From: Pseudomonas chlororaphis subsp. aurantiaca | GTDB taxonomy: Bacteria; Pseudomonadota; Gammaproteobacteria; Pseudomonadales; Pseudomonadaceae | Assembly (NCBI RefSeq): GCF_013466605.1 | Contig: NZ_CP059162.1 | Coordinates: forward strand, 5,022,001 to 5,086,000 | DNA length: 64,000 nucleotides | Direction: 5' to 3' | Part shown: positions 8,341 to 17,505 of the stretch, piece after piece | How the letters are laid out: every line of letters begins with the position of its first letter | Position numbering within the stretch: position 1 is the first letter of the stretch | Made by a program: the position numbers and the translations under genes | The notes under the pieces: model-generated | What the model was told of the DNA's origin: nothing | The model's input: the letters and a program-made list of their open reading frames with translations, nothing else | Databases searched by the model: none

Positions 8341-9489
8341 TCATTTCGCTAATCCTGCGATGCAAGGCGAAACGAACAGCTCCCCCCTATAAGCGCCCTG
8401 CAGCGTGCGCTTGCCGACCAGCAGCCACATCAATGCCAGCGCCAGGACCAACAGGCTGCCGAACACCGCGAAAAACGTCAGGTTCAGGGTAGCGGCCAGT
8501 TTCAGGGTGGTCAGGGCATAGACCCCCAGCGGAAAGGTGAACCCCCACCAGCCGAGGTTGAACGGAATGCCGTCGCGCAGGTAACGCAGGGTGATCAGCA
8601 GAGCCGTCAGCATCCACCACAGACCGAACCCCCACAGGGTGATACCGGCCACCAGCCCCAGGCCCTCGGCGATTTCGCCCACTCCGGCCATACCGTTGGC
8701 GGCGAAGATCGCCGGAGCGTCCGCACCCAGCAGCAACATGCCCAGGGCCCCTGTGCCGATCGGTCCCAGGGCCAGCCAGCTCGAGGCGGCCATGCTTTCG
8801 TGAGGCAGCTTATGCAAGGCCATGCGCAGCAGGAGAATGGTCAGGATGCTGAAAGCCACCGGCAGCGAGAAGGCCCAGAGCACATAGCTGGTCACCAGCA
8901 TCACCAGTTGCGAATGCGCATCCACCAGATGCGGCGCCAGCAACCCGCCACTGGCGGCGGCGACTTCGGCCGCGACCACCGGCAACAGCCAGACCGCGGT
9001 CATCTGGTCGATACGGTGCTCCTGGCGGGTGAACATCATGTAGGGAATCAGCACCCCGCAAGCCAGCGACAGCGCCACGTCCAGCCACCACAGCAGCTCG
9101 GCCAACTGCACCACGCCTTCGCCCCAGCGCGGTACGCCGAACAGCAGAAAACCGTTGATGATGGTGGCCAGGCCCATGGGAATGGTGCCGAAGAACATCG
9201 AGACCGTGGAATGCCCGAAAATCCGCCGGGCTTCGTCGAAGAACATTACCCAGCGTGCCGCATAGGCCGCACTGAACACCACGAACAGCACGATGGTGAA
9301 CAGCCACAGACCCTCGGCCAGCAGGTGCAGGCCCGGGATCCGCAGCGGCAACTGGGCCAGCGCCAGGGCCAGTACGCCGGTGCCCATGGTCGCGGCGAAC
9401 CAGTTGGGGGTGAACTGGCGGATGGCTTCACGAGGATGCTGCAGCTGGCTCAAGGGCCGTCCGGTTCTGAAGGTGTTGGGGCATGTCAT
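8341..9489 (-). CDS. TDT/SLAC1-family (TehA/Mae1/Ssu1-like) transporter
   Basis: 382 residues with about ten helices. The N-terminal NWFAATMGTGVLALALA and the FFGTIPMGLATIINGFLLFG segment are hallmarks of the tellurite-resistance/dicarboxylate transporter family. Members move C4-dicarboxylates, sulfite or small anions; the substrate cannot be assigned here. It lies 84 bases upstream of the MFS-acyltransferase gene on the same strand. The start at 9489 (MTCPNTFRTG) is plausible, with the conserved part beginning near residue 20. Confidence 0.85.
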   Translation of the reverse strand: MTCPNTFRTGRPLSQLQHPREAIRQFTPNWFAATMGTGVLALALAQLPLRIPGLHLLAEGLWLFTIVLFVVFSAAYAARWVMFFDEARRIFGHSTVSMFFGTIPMGLATIINGFLLFGVPRWGEGVVQLAELLWWLDVALSLACGVLIPYMMFTRQEHRIDQMTAVWLLPVVAAEVAAASGGLLAPHLVDAHSQLVMLVTSYVLWAFSLPVAFSILTILLLRMALHKLPHESMAASSWLALGPIGTGALGMLLLGADAPAIFAANGMAGVGEIAEGLGLVAGITLWGFGLWWMLTALLITLRYLRDGIPFNLGWWGFTFPLGVYALTTLKLAATLNLTFFAVFGSLLVLALALMWLLVGKRTLQGAYRGELFVSPCIAGLAK

Positions 9490-9597
9490 GGTGCGATCTC
9501 CTGTCCTCCGATGAGGTGGAGCCCATGGTAGAACCGGATCGAATATCCATATAACGGGTAATTTCTCTATATGTTATCTATTATATAAATATACGAG
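9490..9597. other. AT-rich intergenic region upstream of the TDT transporter
   Basis: About 108 bases with a locally AT-rich stretch (TATATGTTATCTATTATATA near 9570-9590). It probably carries the minus-strand promoter of the TDT gene. No gene is seen. Confidence 0.4.
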
Positions 9598-9909
9598 TCA
9601 GACACTGCCTTCGGTTTCCACCACCAACACCCGCGCCGCACCTTGCGGATGGGCCACATGCTCGGTGCCGACATCGGCGTAGAAAATGTCGCCCACCTCC
9701 AGCAGCACCGACTGTTCCAGGCCGTTTTCCCGATAGTGCATGCGCACCTGGCCATCGAGCACGACAAACACTTCCTGCCCGTCGTTGGTGTGCCACTTAT
9801 AAGGCTGGTCGGTCCAATGCACGCACGTGGTGATGCCGTTCATGTTGGCGATATCCAGCGCCGCCCAGGCCCGCTCCCCGGTGAAGGTTTTACTGCGAAT
9901 GATCTTCAT
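9598..9909 (-). CDS. single-domain cupin protein
   Basis: 103 residues forming one cupin barrel. WHTNDGQEVFVVLDGQV fits cupin motif 1 and GTEHVAHP the histidine of motif 2. Such small cupins bind a metal and can be isomerases, dioxygenases or sensors; nothing here decides which. It is transcribed on the minus strand between two unrelated transporters and is probably monocistronic. Confidence 0.8.
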   Translation of the reverse strand: MKIIRSKTFTGERAWAALDIANMNGITTCVHWTDQPYKWHTNDGQEVFVVLDGQVRMHYRENGLEQSVLLEVGDIFYADVGTEHVAHPQGAARVLVVETEGSV

Positions 9910-10006
9910 GAATGCCCGTCGCTCCCAAGGCTGATGCGTACACCTCGCACGCGCGTCAGATGCGCAGGCTAACCCAAGCCGGCGCCCGGATCAGCCACCA
10001 ACGCGC

Positions 10007-11212
10007 TCAACTTTCTGGCACGACGCAGGTCTTGGCGGTGCGCTGACGCAGCAGCCCCAGCAAGGCGGCCAGGGACAGCAGGATCAATACCGCGCCATAA
10101 CCATCGGTGGTCGCGATCAGGCCAAGACTGCGGGTCAGGTTTCCCGCCAGCAGGGACGGCAGGCAGAACGCCAGATAACTCAGCACATAAAATGCCGACA
10201 TCAACCCCGCCCGCTCATGAGGCAAGGCCAGGGGCATCACGCTGCGCAGGGCGCCGAGGAACCCGGAACCAAAACCACCGCCCGTGACCAGGGTGCCGAG
10301 GAAGAACAGCGGCAGGCTGGCGGTGTGCACGGCGATCAGGATCAGGCCGATGCCGACAGCCAACAGGCTCGCACCCAGCCGCAGCACCTTGTCCGCCGGA
10401 CGATGGCGCAGGGAAACAATCATCAGGGCGCCGCTCAGGGTCAGTACCGCCACCAGGCCGCCCCCGATCAGGTTCGAGGTCGAGCCCGTCGCGGTGCGCA
10501 CCAGCGATGGCGCCAACGACAGAAAGAACCCGCCCACGGCCCACACCGCCACATCCACCGGTAACGCCAGCCACAGTGCCCGCCGCGCCTGGGGCGGTAC
10601 ATGCAAAGTGGGTCGCAGGGAGGCCCAGACACCGGACTGGGCACTGACTGTTTCCGGCAGGCGCCAGACGTACAGCGCCTGGACGACAAACAGCACCAGC
10701 AGCAACCAGTAGGCCAGTTGCAGCGGCAACGGTGCGTATTCCACCAGCAAACCGCTGCCCATCGCCCCGCAGGCCATGCCCAGCAAGGGCGCCACGCTGT
10801 TGACCAGCGGCCCTTGTTGCCGGTCGGTATCCAGCAGCGCCGCCCCCAGTACACTGGTGGCCATGCCGGTGGCGAAGCCCTGCATCACCCGGGCAGCAAT
10901 CAGCCAGGCGACGCTGTCGGCCTGGATAAATAGCAGCATCGCCAGTATGTCCAGCAGCAGCGCCACGAAGATCACCGGCTTGCGCCCCAGATAGTCCGAA
11001 AGCGAACCCACCGTCAGCAGCGCCGCCAACAGGCTCAAGGCGTAGACGCCGAAGATCAGGGTCAAGGTCGCCGGGGAGAATTGCAGCGCCTCCTGATACA
11101 GGTGGTACATCGGCGTCGGCACGCTGGAAGCGGCGAGAAAACTGAGTAAGGTAATCGCCAGAAACAGCAGTCTGGAACGGTTTGACCGTGAAGAGTCGAC
11201 AATACTGGACAT
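10007..11212 (-). CDS. MFS efflux-type transporter
   Basis: 401 residues with about 12 helices and the MFS loop 2-3 motif GSLSDYLGRKP near residue 80. The start at 11212 (MSSIVDSS) is preferred because GGAG lies seven bases upstream, while the GTG at 11218 would be only one base from it. It is divergent from a TetR regulator 91 bases away, the usual arrangement of a drug or metabolite exporter under local TetR repression. The substrate is unknown. Confidence 0.88.
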   Translation of the reverse strand: MSSIVDSSRSNRSRLLFLAITLLSFLAASSVPTPMYHLYQEALQFSPATLTLIFGVYALSLLAALLTVGSLSDYLGRKPVIFVALLLDILAMLLFIQADSVAWLIAARVMQGFATGMATSVLGAALLDTDRQQGPLVNSVAPLLGMACGAMGSGLLVEYAPLPLQLAYWLLLVLFVVQALYVWRLPETVSAQSGVWASLRPTLHVPPQARRALWLALPVDVAVWAVGGFFLSLAPSLVRTATGSTSNLIGGGLVAVLTLSGALMIVSLRHRPADKVLRLGASLLAVGIGLILIAVHTASLPLFFLGTLVTGGGFGSGFLGALRSVMPLALPHERAGLMSAFYVLSYLAFCLPSLLAGNLTRSLGLIATTDGYGAVLILLSLAALLGLLRQRTAKTCVVPES

Positions 11213-11303
11213 GGGCACGCTCCATTAAAGCTAATTTTTTGCTTTTGTGGAGTGTGCTACCGCCTCGCTCTTAAAGCAAATTCTTTGTGTTAAGGTTCGA
11301 CCC
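11213..11303. promoter_or_regulatory. divergent promoter/operator region of the MFS-TetR pair
   Basis: Contains two related AT-rich imperfect palindromes, TTAAAGCTAATTTTTTGCTT (about 11225-11245) and TTAAAGCAAATTCTTTG (about 11271-11287). They are plausible TetR-family operators overlapping both promoters. Confidence 0.5.
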
Positions 11304-11849
11304 ATGGCTATTAAAGAAGGTTTACGCCCAGGCGGACGCAGCGCCCGGGTGCAGGAATCCATCCACTCGGCAGTCCGTGAACTCCTCGAAGAACAGGAGC
11401 GCTCGACCCTGACCGTGCCGCAAATCGCCGCCCGCGCCGGCGTCACGCCTTCGACCATCTACCGCCGTTGGGGCGACCTGTCGGTGCTGCTGGCGGATGT
11501 CGCCCTGGAACGCATGCGCCCGGACGGCGAACCGGCCGCCACCGGCAGCCTGCGCGGCGACCTGCGGGCCTGGGCCGAACAGTACCTCGACGAAATGAGT
11601 TCCGAACCGGGGCGCACCATGATGCGCGACGTGCAATGCAGCAGCACGCCCGGCTATTGCGTGAGCATTCTCGGCGGGCAATTGCAGATCATCCTCGACC
11701 GCCACCGCCACAGCGAAGCAGCCCTGCCGAGCGTCGATCGGCTGTTGAATATGCTGGTGGCGCCAACGGTGTTCCGCATCCTGTTCGCCGCGGCACCGCT
11801 TGAAGTGCAGGAACTGCATGAACTGATCGACATCGCGCTGCGGCCTTGA
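11304..11849 (+). CDS. TetR-family transcriptional repressor
   Basis: 181 residues. The N-terminal helix-turn-helix reads LTVPQIAARAGVTPSTIYRRW (residues about 32-53), typical of TetR. The C-terminal ligand domain resembles TetR_C subgroups with the segment LDEMSSEPGRTMMRD. The start at 11304 is preferred to an in-frame ATG at 11247 that lies in the divergent promoter. It presumably represses the adjacent MFS gene and itself. Confidence 0.88.
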   Translation: MAIKEGLRPGGRSARVQESIHSAVRELLEEQERSTLTVPQIAARAGVTPSTIYRRWGDLSVLLADVALERMRPDGEPAATGSLRGDLRAWAEQYLDEMSSEPGRTMMRDVQCSSTPGYCVSILGGQLQIILDRHRHSEAALPSVDRLLNMLVAPTVFRILFAAAPLEVQELHELIDIALRP

Positions 11850-12049
11850 GGCCGCTCTCGCGCCCACCAGCTCCGCACGGCCTTCCAAAGGAGCACGCCG
11901 GCTCGTGATAAAGCCTGACGAACCGCCTTTTTCCCCCTGCGACACCTGGCCGCGCCAATACCTTGGTCGACACTGACGAACCCCGAACATCGTGCGAAAC
12001 TGTCTGACCGGGCTGAAGCGCCCGGCGCGCCTTTATGTTCGGAGTTTCC

Positions 12050-15000
12050 ATGTCGTTGTCCAGCGGGCTGATCGCCATCGTCGCCCTAGCCTATATGGCC
12101 ATCATGTTCGCCATCGCCTTTTACGGTGACCGTCGCAGCGCGCCCTTGCCGCCGCGGGTGCGTGCCTGGGTGTACAGCCTGTCGCTGGCGGTGTATTGCA
12201 CCAGCTGGACCTTCTTCGGCGCTGTCGGCCAGGCCGCCGAGCAACTCTGGTCGTTCTTGCCGATCTACCTGGGGCCGATCCTGCTGCTGGTACTCGCGCC
12301 CTGGGTCCTGCAAAAGATGGTGATGATCAGCAAGCAGGAAAACATCACCTCCATCGCCGACTTCATCGCCGCGCGCTACGGCAAGTCCCAGTCCCTGGCG
12401 GTGGTGGTGGCGCTGATCTGCCTGGTCGGCGTGCTTCCCTACATCGCCCTGCAGCTCAAGGGCATCGTGCTTGGCGTGGACCTGCTGATCGGCGCCGGCG
12501 CCGACACCATGGGCACCCGCGCCCAGGACACGGCACTGATCGTGTCGCTGATCCTGGCGCTGTTCACCATCGTCTTCGGTACCCGCAACCTCGACGCCAC
12601 CGAGCACCACCGCGGCATGGTGCTGGCGATTGCCTTCGAATCCCTGGTCAAGCTGCTAGCCTTTCTCGCGGTCGGCGCCTTTGTCACCTATGGCCTGTAC
12701 GACGGTTTCGACGACCTGTTCAGCCAGGCCATGCTCGCCCCGCGCCTGGAGCAGTACTGGCAGGAAACCATCAACTGGCCGTCGATGGTGGTGCAGACCG
12801 GCGTCGCCATGATGGCGATCATCTGCCTGCCGCGGCAGTTCCACGTCACAGTGGTGGAGAATATCGAGCCCCAGGACCTGCGCCTGGCCAAGTGGGTGTT
12901 TCCCGCCTACCTGGCCCTGGCCGCACTGTTCGTGGTGCCGATCGCCCTGGCCGGGCAGATGCTGCTGCCCAGCTCGGTGTTGCCGGATTCCTTCGTCATC
13001 AGCCTGCCCCTGGCCCAGGCCCATCCGGCCCTGGCGGTGCTGGCCTTCATTGGCGGCGCATCGGCCGCCACCGGCATGGTGATCGTCGCCAGCGTGGCGC
13101 TGTCGACCATGGTCTCCAACGACATGCTGCTGCCCTGGCTGCTGCGCCGCCAGAGCGCCGAGCGGCCCTTCGAAGTGTTCCGCCACTGGATGCTCTCGGT
13201 GCGTCGGGTCAGCATCGTGGTCATCCTGCTGCTGGCCTATGTCAGCTACCGTCTGCTGGGCTCCACCGCGAGCCTGGCGACCATCGGCCAGATCGCCTTC
13301 GCCGCCGTGACCCAGCTGGCCCCGGCCATGCTCGGCGCGTTGTACTGGAAGCAAGCCAACCGCCGCGGCGTGTTCGCCGGTCTGGCGGCCGGCACCTTCT
13401 TGTGGTTCTACACCCTGATCCTGCCAATCGCCGCCCACAGCCTGGGCTGGTCGCTGAGCAGCTTTCCAGGCTTGGCCTGGCTGCACGGCAACCCACTGAA
13501 CCTGCCGATCACGCCCCTGACCCAGGGCGTGGTGCTGTCGCTGGCCGGTAACTTCATCCTGTTCGCCTGGGTCTCGGTGTTGTCGCGCACCCGGGTTTCG
13601 GAACACTGGCAGGCCGGGCGTTTCATCGGCCAGGAAATCAGCGGCCGCCCCAGCTCCCGCTCGATGCTGTCGGTGCAGATCGACGACCTGCTCAAGCTCG
13701 CCGCGCGTTTTGTCGGGGAAGAACGGGCCCGCCAGAGCTTCATCCGCTTTGCCTACCGCCAGGGCAAAGGTTTCAACCCCAACCAGAACGCCGACGGCGA
13801 ATGGATCGCCCACACCGAACGCCTGCTGGCCGGCGTCCTCGGCGCCTCGTCCACCCGCGCGGTGGTCAAGGCCGCCATCGAAGGGCGGGAGATGCAGCTC
13901 GAAGACGTGGTGCGCATCGCCGACGAAGCCTCGGAAGTGCTGCAATTCAACCGCGCCCTGCTGCAAGGGGCGATCGAGAACATCAGCCAGGGCATCAGCG
14001 TGGTCGACCAGTCCCTCAGGCTGGTGGCCTGGAACCGTCGGTACCTGGAGCTGTTCAACTACCCGGACGGACTGATCAGCGTCGGCCGACCGATCGCCGA
14101 CATCATCCGCCACAATGCCGAGCGCGGCCTGTGCGGGCCCGGCGAGGCCGAAGTGCATGTCGCCCGCCGCCTGCACTGGATGCGCCAGGGTCGCGCCCAC
14201 ACTTCCGAGCGGCTGTTCCCCAATGGCCGGGTGATCGAGTTGATCGGCAACCCGATGCCGGGCGGCGGCTTTGTCATGAGCTTCACCGACATCACCCCGT
14301 TCCGCGAAGCCGAACAGGCCCTCACCGAAGCCAACGAAGGTCTGGAACAACGGGTCGCCGAACGGACCCAGGAGCTTTCGCAGTTGAACGCCGCGCTGAC
14401 CGAGGCCAAGGGCACCGCCGAGGCCGCCAACCAGTCCAAGACGCGATTCCTGGCGGCGGTCAGTCACGACCTGATGCAGCCGCTGAACGCCGCCCGGCTG
14501 TTCTCCGCCGCCCTCTCCCACCAGGACGACGGTTTGTCCGCCGAAGCGCAGCAATTGGTCCAGCACCTGGACAGCTCCCTGCGCTCCGCCGAAGACTTGA
14601 TCAGCGACCTGCTGGATATCTCCCGCCTGGAAAACGGCAAGATCAATCCGGAGCGCAAGCCGTTCGTGCTCAACGAGCTGTTCGATACCCTGGGGGCCGA
14701 ATTCAAGGTCCTGGCCCAGGAGCAAGGCTTGAAGTTCCGCCTGCGCGGCAGCCGCCTCAGGGTCGACAGCGACATCAAGCTTCTACGCCGGGTCCTGCAG
14801 AACTTCCTGACCAATGCCTTCCGTTACGCCAAGGGGCCTGTGCTCCTGGGCGTGCGCCGCCGCGGCAACCAACTGTGCCTGGAGGTCTGGGACCGCGGGC
14901 CGGGGATTCCGCTGGACAAGCAGCAGGTGATCTTCGAAGAGTTCAAGCGCCTCGATAGCCACCAGACCCGCGCCGAAAAAGGCCTGGGCCTCGGACTGGC

Positions 15001-15520
15001 GATCGCCGATGGCTTGTGCCGCGTCCTTGGCCATGGCCTGCAGGTACGCTCCTGGCCGGGCAAGGGCAGCGTCTTCAGCGTCAGCGTGCCCTTGGCCAAG
15101 GCGGCCGTCAGCGCACCGAGGCAGGTGGCCGAACTCAACGGCCATCTGCTGTCCGGCGCCCAGGTACTCTGTGTCGACAATGAAGACAGCATCCTGATCG
15201 GCATGAACAGCCTCCTCAGCCGCTGGGGCTGCCAGGTCTGGACCGCGCGCAACCGGAAAGAATGCGCCGCGCTGCTCAGTGATGGCGTGCGCCCGCAACT
15301 GGCGTTGGTGGACTATCACCTGGACGACGGCGAAACCGGCACCGAGGTCATGGCCTGGCTGCGCACCCAGTTGGGTGATCCGGTACCTGGCGTGGTGATC
15401 AGCGCCGACGGGCGCCCCGAGATGGTCGCCGAGGTACACGCCGCGGGGCTGGACTACCTGGCCAAGCCGGTGAAGCCGGCGGCACTGCGGGCGCTGTTGA
15501 GCCGGCATCTGCCGCTCTGA
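12050..15520 (+). CDS. crbS: SSSF-domain hybrid sensor kinase, CrbS/MxtR type
   Basis: 1156 residues. The domains in order are a sodium:solute symporter-like 13-helix region (1 to about 570); a PAS domain (about 640-760, with ISQGISVVDQSLRLVAWNRRY); a coiled coil; HisKA with phospho-acceptor H806 (VSHDLMQPLN); an HATPase with GPGIP and GLGLGLAI; and a receiver with D1088 (LALVDYHLDDG). This is the layout of Pseudomonas CrbS (MxtR in P. aeruginosa), which with the response regulator CrbR/ErdR controls acetate use through acs. The partner gene is not in the window. The start at 12050 follows GGAG and is preferred to 12035. Confidence 0.9.
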   Translation: MSLSSGLIAIVALAYMAIMFAIAFYGDRRSAPLPPRVRAWVYSLSLAVYCTSWTFFGAVGQAAEQLWSFLPIYLGPILLLVLAPWVLQKMVMISKQENITSIADFIAARYGKSQSLAVVVALICLVGVLPYIALQLKGIVLGVDLLIGAGADTMGTRAQDTALIVSLILALFTIVFGTRNLDATEHHRGMVLAIAFESLVKLLAFLAVGAFVTYGLYDGFDDLFSQAMLAPRLEQYWQETINWPSMVVQTGVAMMAIICLPRQFHVTVVENIEPQDLRLAKWVFPAYLALAALFVVPIALAGQMLLPSSVLPDSFVISLPLAQAHPALAVLAFIGGASAATGMVIVASVALSTMVSNDMLLPWLLRRQSAERPFEVFRHWMLSVRRVSIVVILLLAYVSYRLLGSTASLATIGQIAFAAVTQLAPAMLGALYWKQANRRGVFAGLAAGTFLWFYTLILPIAAHSLGWSLSSFPGLAWLHGNPLNLPITPLTQGVVLSLAGNFILFAWVSVLSRTRVSEHWQAGRFIGQEISGRPSSRSMLSVQIDDLLKLAARFVGEERARQSFIRFAYRQGKGFNPNQNADGEWIAHTERLLAGVLGASSTRAVVKAAIEGREMQLEDVVRIADEASEVLQFNRALLQGAIENISQGISVVDQSLRLVAWNRRYLELFNYPDGLISVGRPIADIIRHNAERGLCGPGEAEVHVARRLHWMRQGRAHTSERLFPNGRVIELIGNPMPGGGFVMSFTDITPFREAEQALTEANEGLEQRVAERTQELSQLNAALTEAKGTAEAANQSKTRFLAAVSHDLMQPLNAARLFSAALSHQDDGLSAEAQQLVQHLDSSLRSAEDLISDLLDISRLENGKINPERKPFVLNELFDTLGAEFKVLAQEQGLKFRLRGSRLRVDSDIKLLRRVLQNFLTNAFRYAKGPVLLGVRRRGNQLCLEVWDRGPGIPLDKQQVIFEEFKRLDSHQTRAEKGLGLGLAIADGLCRVLGHGLQVRSWPGKGSVFSVSVPLAKAAVSAPRQVAELNGHLLSGAQVLCVDNEDSILIGMNSLLSRWGCQVWTARNRKECAALLSDGVRPQLALVDYHLDDGETGTEVMAWLRTQLGDPVPGVVISADGRPEMVAEVHAAGLDYLAKPVKPAALRALLSRHLPL

Positions 15521-15525
15521 GAGTC

Positions 15526-15637
15526 CTGTAGTCGCTACCGCAGGCTGCGCTAAGACCGAAGGCCTTCAGCGATATTGAAAACGCCGCAAACGCCGCGTCC
15601 CCTCCGGGGTCGATCGCAGCCTATGGAGCGGCTACAG
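15526..15637. repeat. REP doublet (REPIN-like) between convergent genes
   Basis: TGTAGTCGCTACCGCAGGCT at the left is matched at the right end by its inverted counterpart (minus strand CTGTAGCCGCTCCATAGGCT). This gives two REP units facing each other around a roughly 65-base core. It sits exactly between the crbS stop and the rmuC stop. Confidence 0.75.
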
Positions 15638-15638
15638 C

Positions 15639-17126
15639 TCAATCCGGCAGTTCGAGCAACGCGCCGTCGGCATCGGTCATCGCCCGCTCCAGCAGGTCCG
15701 CCGGCAGGCTCTTGCTGGCGCGCGCGCCGAGCAAGCGCAGTTGCTCGCTACGGCTGACCAGGTTGCCGCGCCCCTCGGTCAGCTTGTTGCGCGCGGCGCT
15801 GTAGGCCTTGTCCAGTTGCTGCAGACGATTGCCGACCTCATCCAGATCCTGAATGAACAACACGAACTTGTCGTACAGCCAACCGGCGCGTTCGGCGATT
15901 TCCCGGGCGTTCTGGCTCTGCCGCTCCTGCTTCCACAGGCTGTCGATCACTCGCAGCGTGGCCAGCAGCGTGGTCGGGCTGACAATCACGATGTTGCGGT
16001 CGAAGGCCTCCTGGAACAGGTTGGGCTCGGCCTGCAAGGCGGCGGAAAAGGCCGCCTCGATGGGTACGAAAAGCAAGACGAAATCCAGGCTGTGCAAGCC
16101 TTCCAGGCGTTTGTAGTCCTTGCCGGCCAGGCCTTTGACGTGATTGCGCAAGGACAGCACGTGCTGCTTCAGCGCTGCCTGGCCGATCACCTCATCGTCC
16201 GCCGCGACAAACTGTTGGTAGGCAGTCAGGCTGACCTTGGAATCCACTACTACCTGCTTGTCGCCGGGCAGCATGATCAGCACGTCGGGCTGGAAGCGCT
16301 CGCCGTCGGGCCCTTTGAGGCTGACCTGGGTCTGGTACTCGCGGCCCTTCTCCAGGCCGGCATGTTCGAGCACCCGCTCGAGAATCAGCTCGCCCCAGTT
16401 GCCCTGGGTTTTCTGGCCCTTGAGCGCGCGCGTCAGGTTGGTCGCCTCGTCGCTCAAGCGCAGGTTCAACTGTTGCAGCCGTTCGAGTTCCTTGCCGAGG
16501 GAAAAACGCTCGCGCGCTTCGGCCTGATAACTCTCTTCGACCCGCTTCTCGAAGGACTGGATGCGCTCCTTGAGCGGGTCGAGCAATTGTCCGAGACGCT
16601 GTTGGCTGTTCTCGGCAAAACGCTGCTCGCGCTCATCGAAGATCTTGCCCGCCAGCTCGGCGAACTGTGCCCGCAGCTCGTCCCGCGAGCCTTGCAGGTC
16701 GCTCAGGCGCTGCTGGTGGCTTTCCTGCTGCTCGCGCAGCTCGGCATTCAATGACGCAGCCTGGGCGTCCAGGCGCCGCAACTCGGCTTCCTTGTTGGCC
16801 CGTTCAAGGTTCCAGGCGTGGGCCGCGTCACGGGCGTTGTCGCGTTCGATCTGCAACAACTCGACTTCCCGGCGCACCGCCGCCAGATCGGCCTGCTTCA
16901 CGGCATTGGCCTGGCCCAGGTCGCTGATCTCGTCGCGGCAGGCATCCAGCTGGGCATTCAAGCCATCCTGCGCCAGCAGCGCGGTGGCCAGGCGCTCCTC
17001 CAGCAGGGACAGTTCAGTTTGGCGGGAGCTCAGACGGCGTTGCAGTTGCCAGGCGAGCGCCACCAAGGGCAATGCCGCGCCTGCCAGACCGAGCAGTACG
17101 CTGGTCAAGTCCATAGCCATAGCCAC
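15639..17126 (-). CDS. rmuC: DNA recombination protein RmuC
   Basis: 495 residues. An N-terminal membrane helix (about 5-27) is followed by a long coiled coil (about 28-200) and the RmuC nuclease-like domain, with QGNWGELILERVLEHAGL and the acidic/lysine motif VVVDSKVSLTAY. RmuC limits recombination at inverted repeats in E. coli; its biochemistry is poorly defined. Several in-frame starts are possible (MAMAMD gives 17126, 17120 or 17114). The gene is convergent with crbS. Confidence 0.93.
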   Translation of the reverse strand: MAMAMDLTSVLLGLAGAALPLVALAWQLQRRLSSRQTELSLLEERLATALLAQDGLNAQLDACRDEISDLGQANAVKQADLAAVRREVELLQIERDNARDAAHAWNLERANKEAELRRLDAQAASLNAELREQQESHQQRLSDLQGSRDELRAQFAELAGKIFDEREQRFAENSQQRLGQLLDPLKERIQSFEKRVEESYQAEARERFSLGKELERLQQLNLRLSDEATNLTRALKGQKTQGNWGELILERVLEHAGLEKGREYQTQVSLKGPDGERFQPDVLIMLPGDKQVVVDSKVSLTAYQQFVAADDEVIGQAALKQHVLSLRNHVKGLAGKDYKRLEGLHSLDFVLLFVPIEAAFSAALQAEPNLFQEAFDRNIVIVSPTTLLATLRVIDSLWKQERQSQNAREIAERAGWLYDKFVLFIQDLDEVGNRLQQLDKAYSAARNKLTEGRGNLVSRSEQLRLLGARASKSLPADLLERAMTDADGALLELPD

Positions 17127-17181
17127 TCCAGACAGTGAAATAAAGCTTGAAGGTTAACCAAGGGACCGAAGGTTGGACAGC

Positions 17182-17505
17182 TCAGTCTTCGATCTGGCCA
17201 AGCTCCAGCTGGGCGCGGCGATCACCAGCCCGTGCCGCCTGGCGCAGCAGGTCATGGCCAATCCGCCGATCGCGGGCGTTGCCGCATTCGCGGCACATCA
17301 GTTGGCCAAGACGACTCTGTGCTGCCACCACCCCTTCCCGGGCAGGCTGCTTGAGCAAATGCCCGGCAAAGTGCTTGATGTTCCGGTTATCACCCAGGCG
17401 CGGACTGTCGAGTAGCCACATGGCCACGCGTAACGAAAAACGCTTGGGCTCGGTAACACTGGAAGAGGCAGAGGTAACAGAAGGTGACACTGAGCGAAAC
17501 TTCAT
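17182..17505 (-). CDS. small Sel1-like repeat protein
   Basis: 107 residues if started at 17505 (MKFRSVSPSVTS); a longer frame from 17613 is open but less likely. The C-terminal half has alpha-solenoid Sel1/TPR-like phrasing: AAQSRLGQLMCREC and then AARAGDRRAQLELGQI. The function is unknown; such proteins usually mediate protein contacts. It lies upstream of and on the same strand as rmuC, 55 bases away, and may be cotranscribed. Confidence 0.6.
   Translation of the reverse strand: MKFRSVSPSVTSASSSVTEPKRFSLRVAMWLLDSPRLGDNRNIKHFAGHLLKQPAREGVVAAQSRLGQLMCRECGNARDRRIGHDLLRQAARAGDRRAQLELGQIED

Noticed and set aside
12656..14725. 689-codon minus-strand open frame opposite the sensor kinase
   Set aside because: Low-complexity His/Gln/Gly composition typical of antisense shadows; kinase domains are clear on the plus strand.
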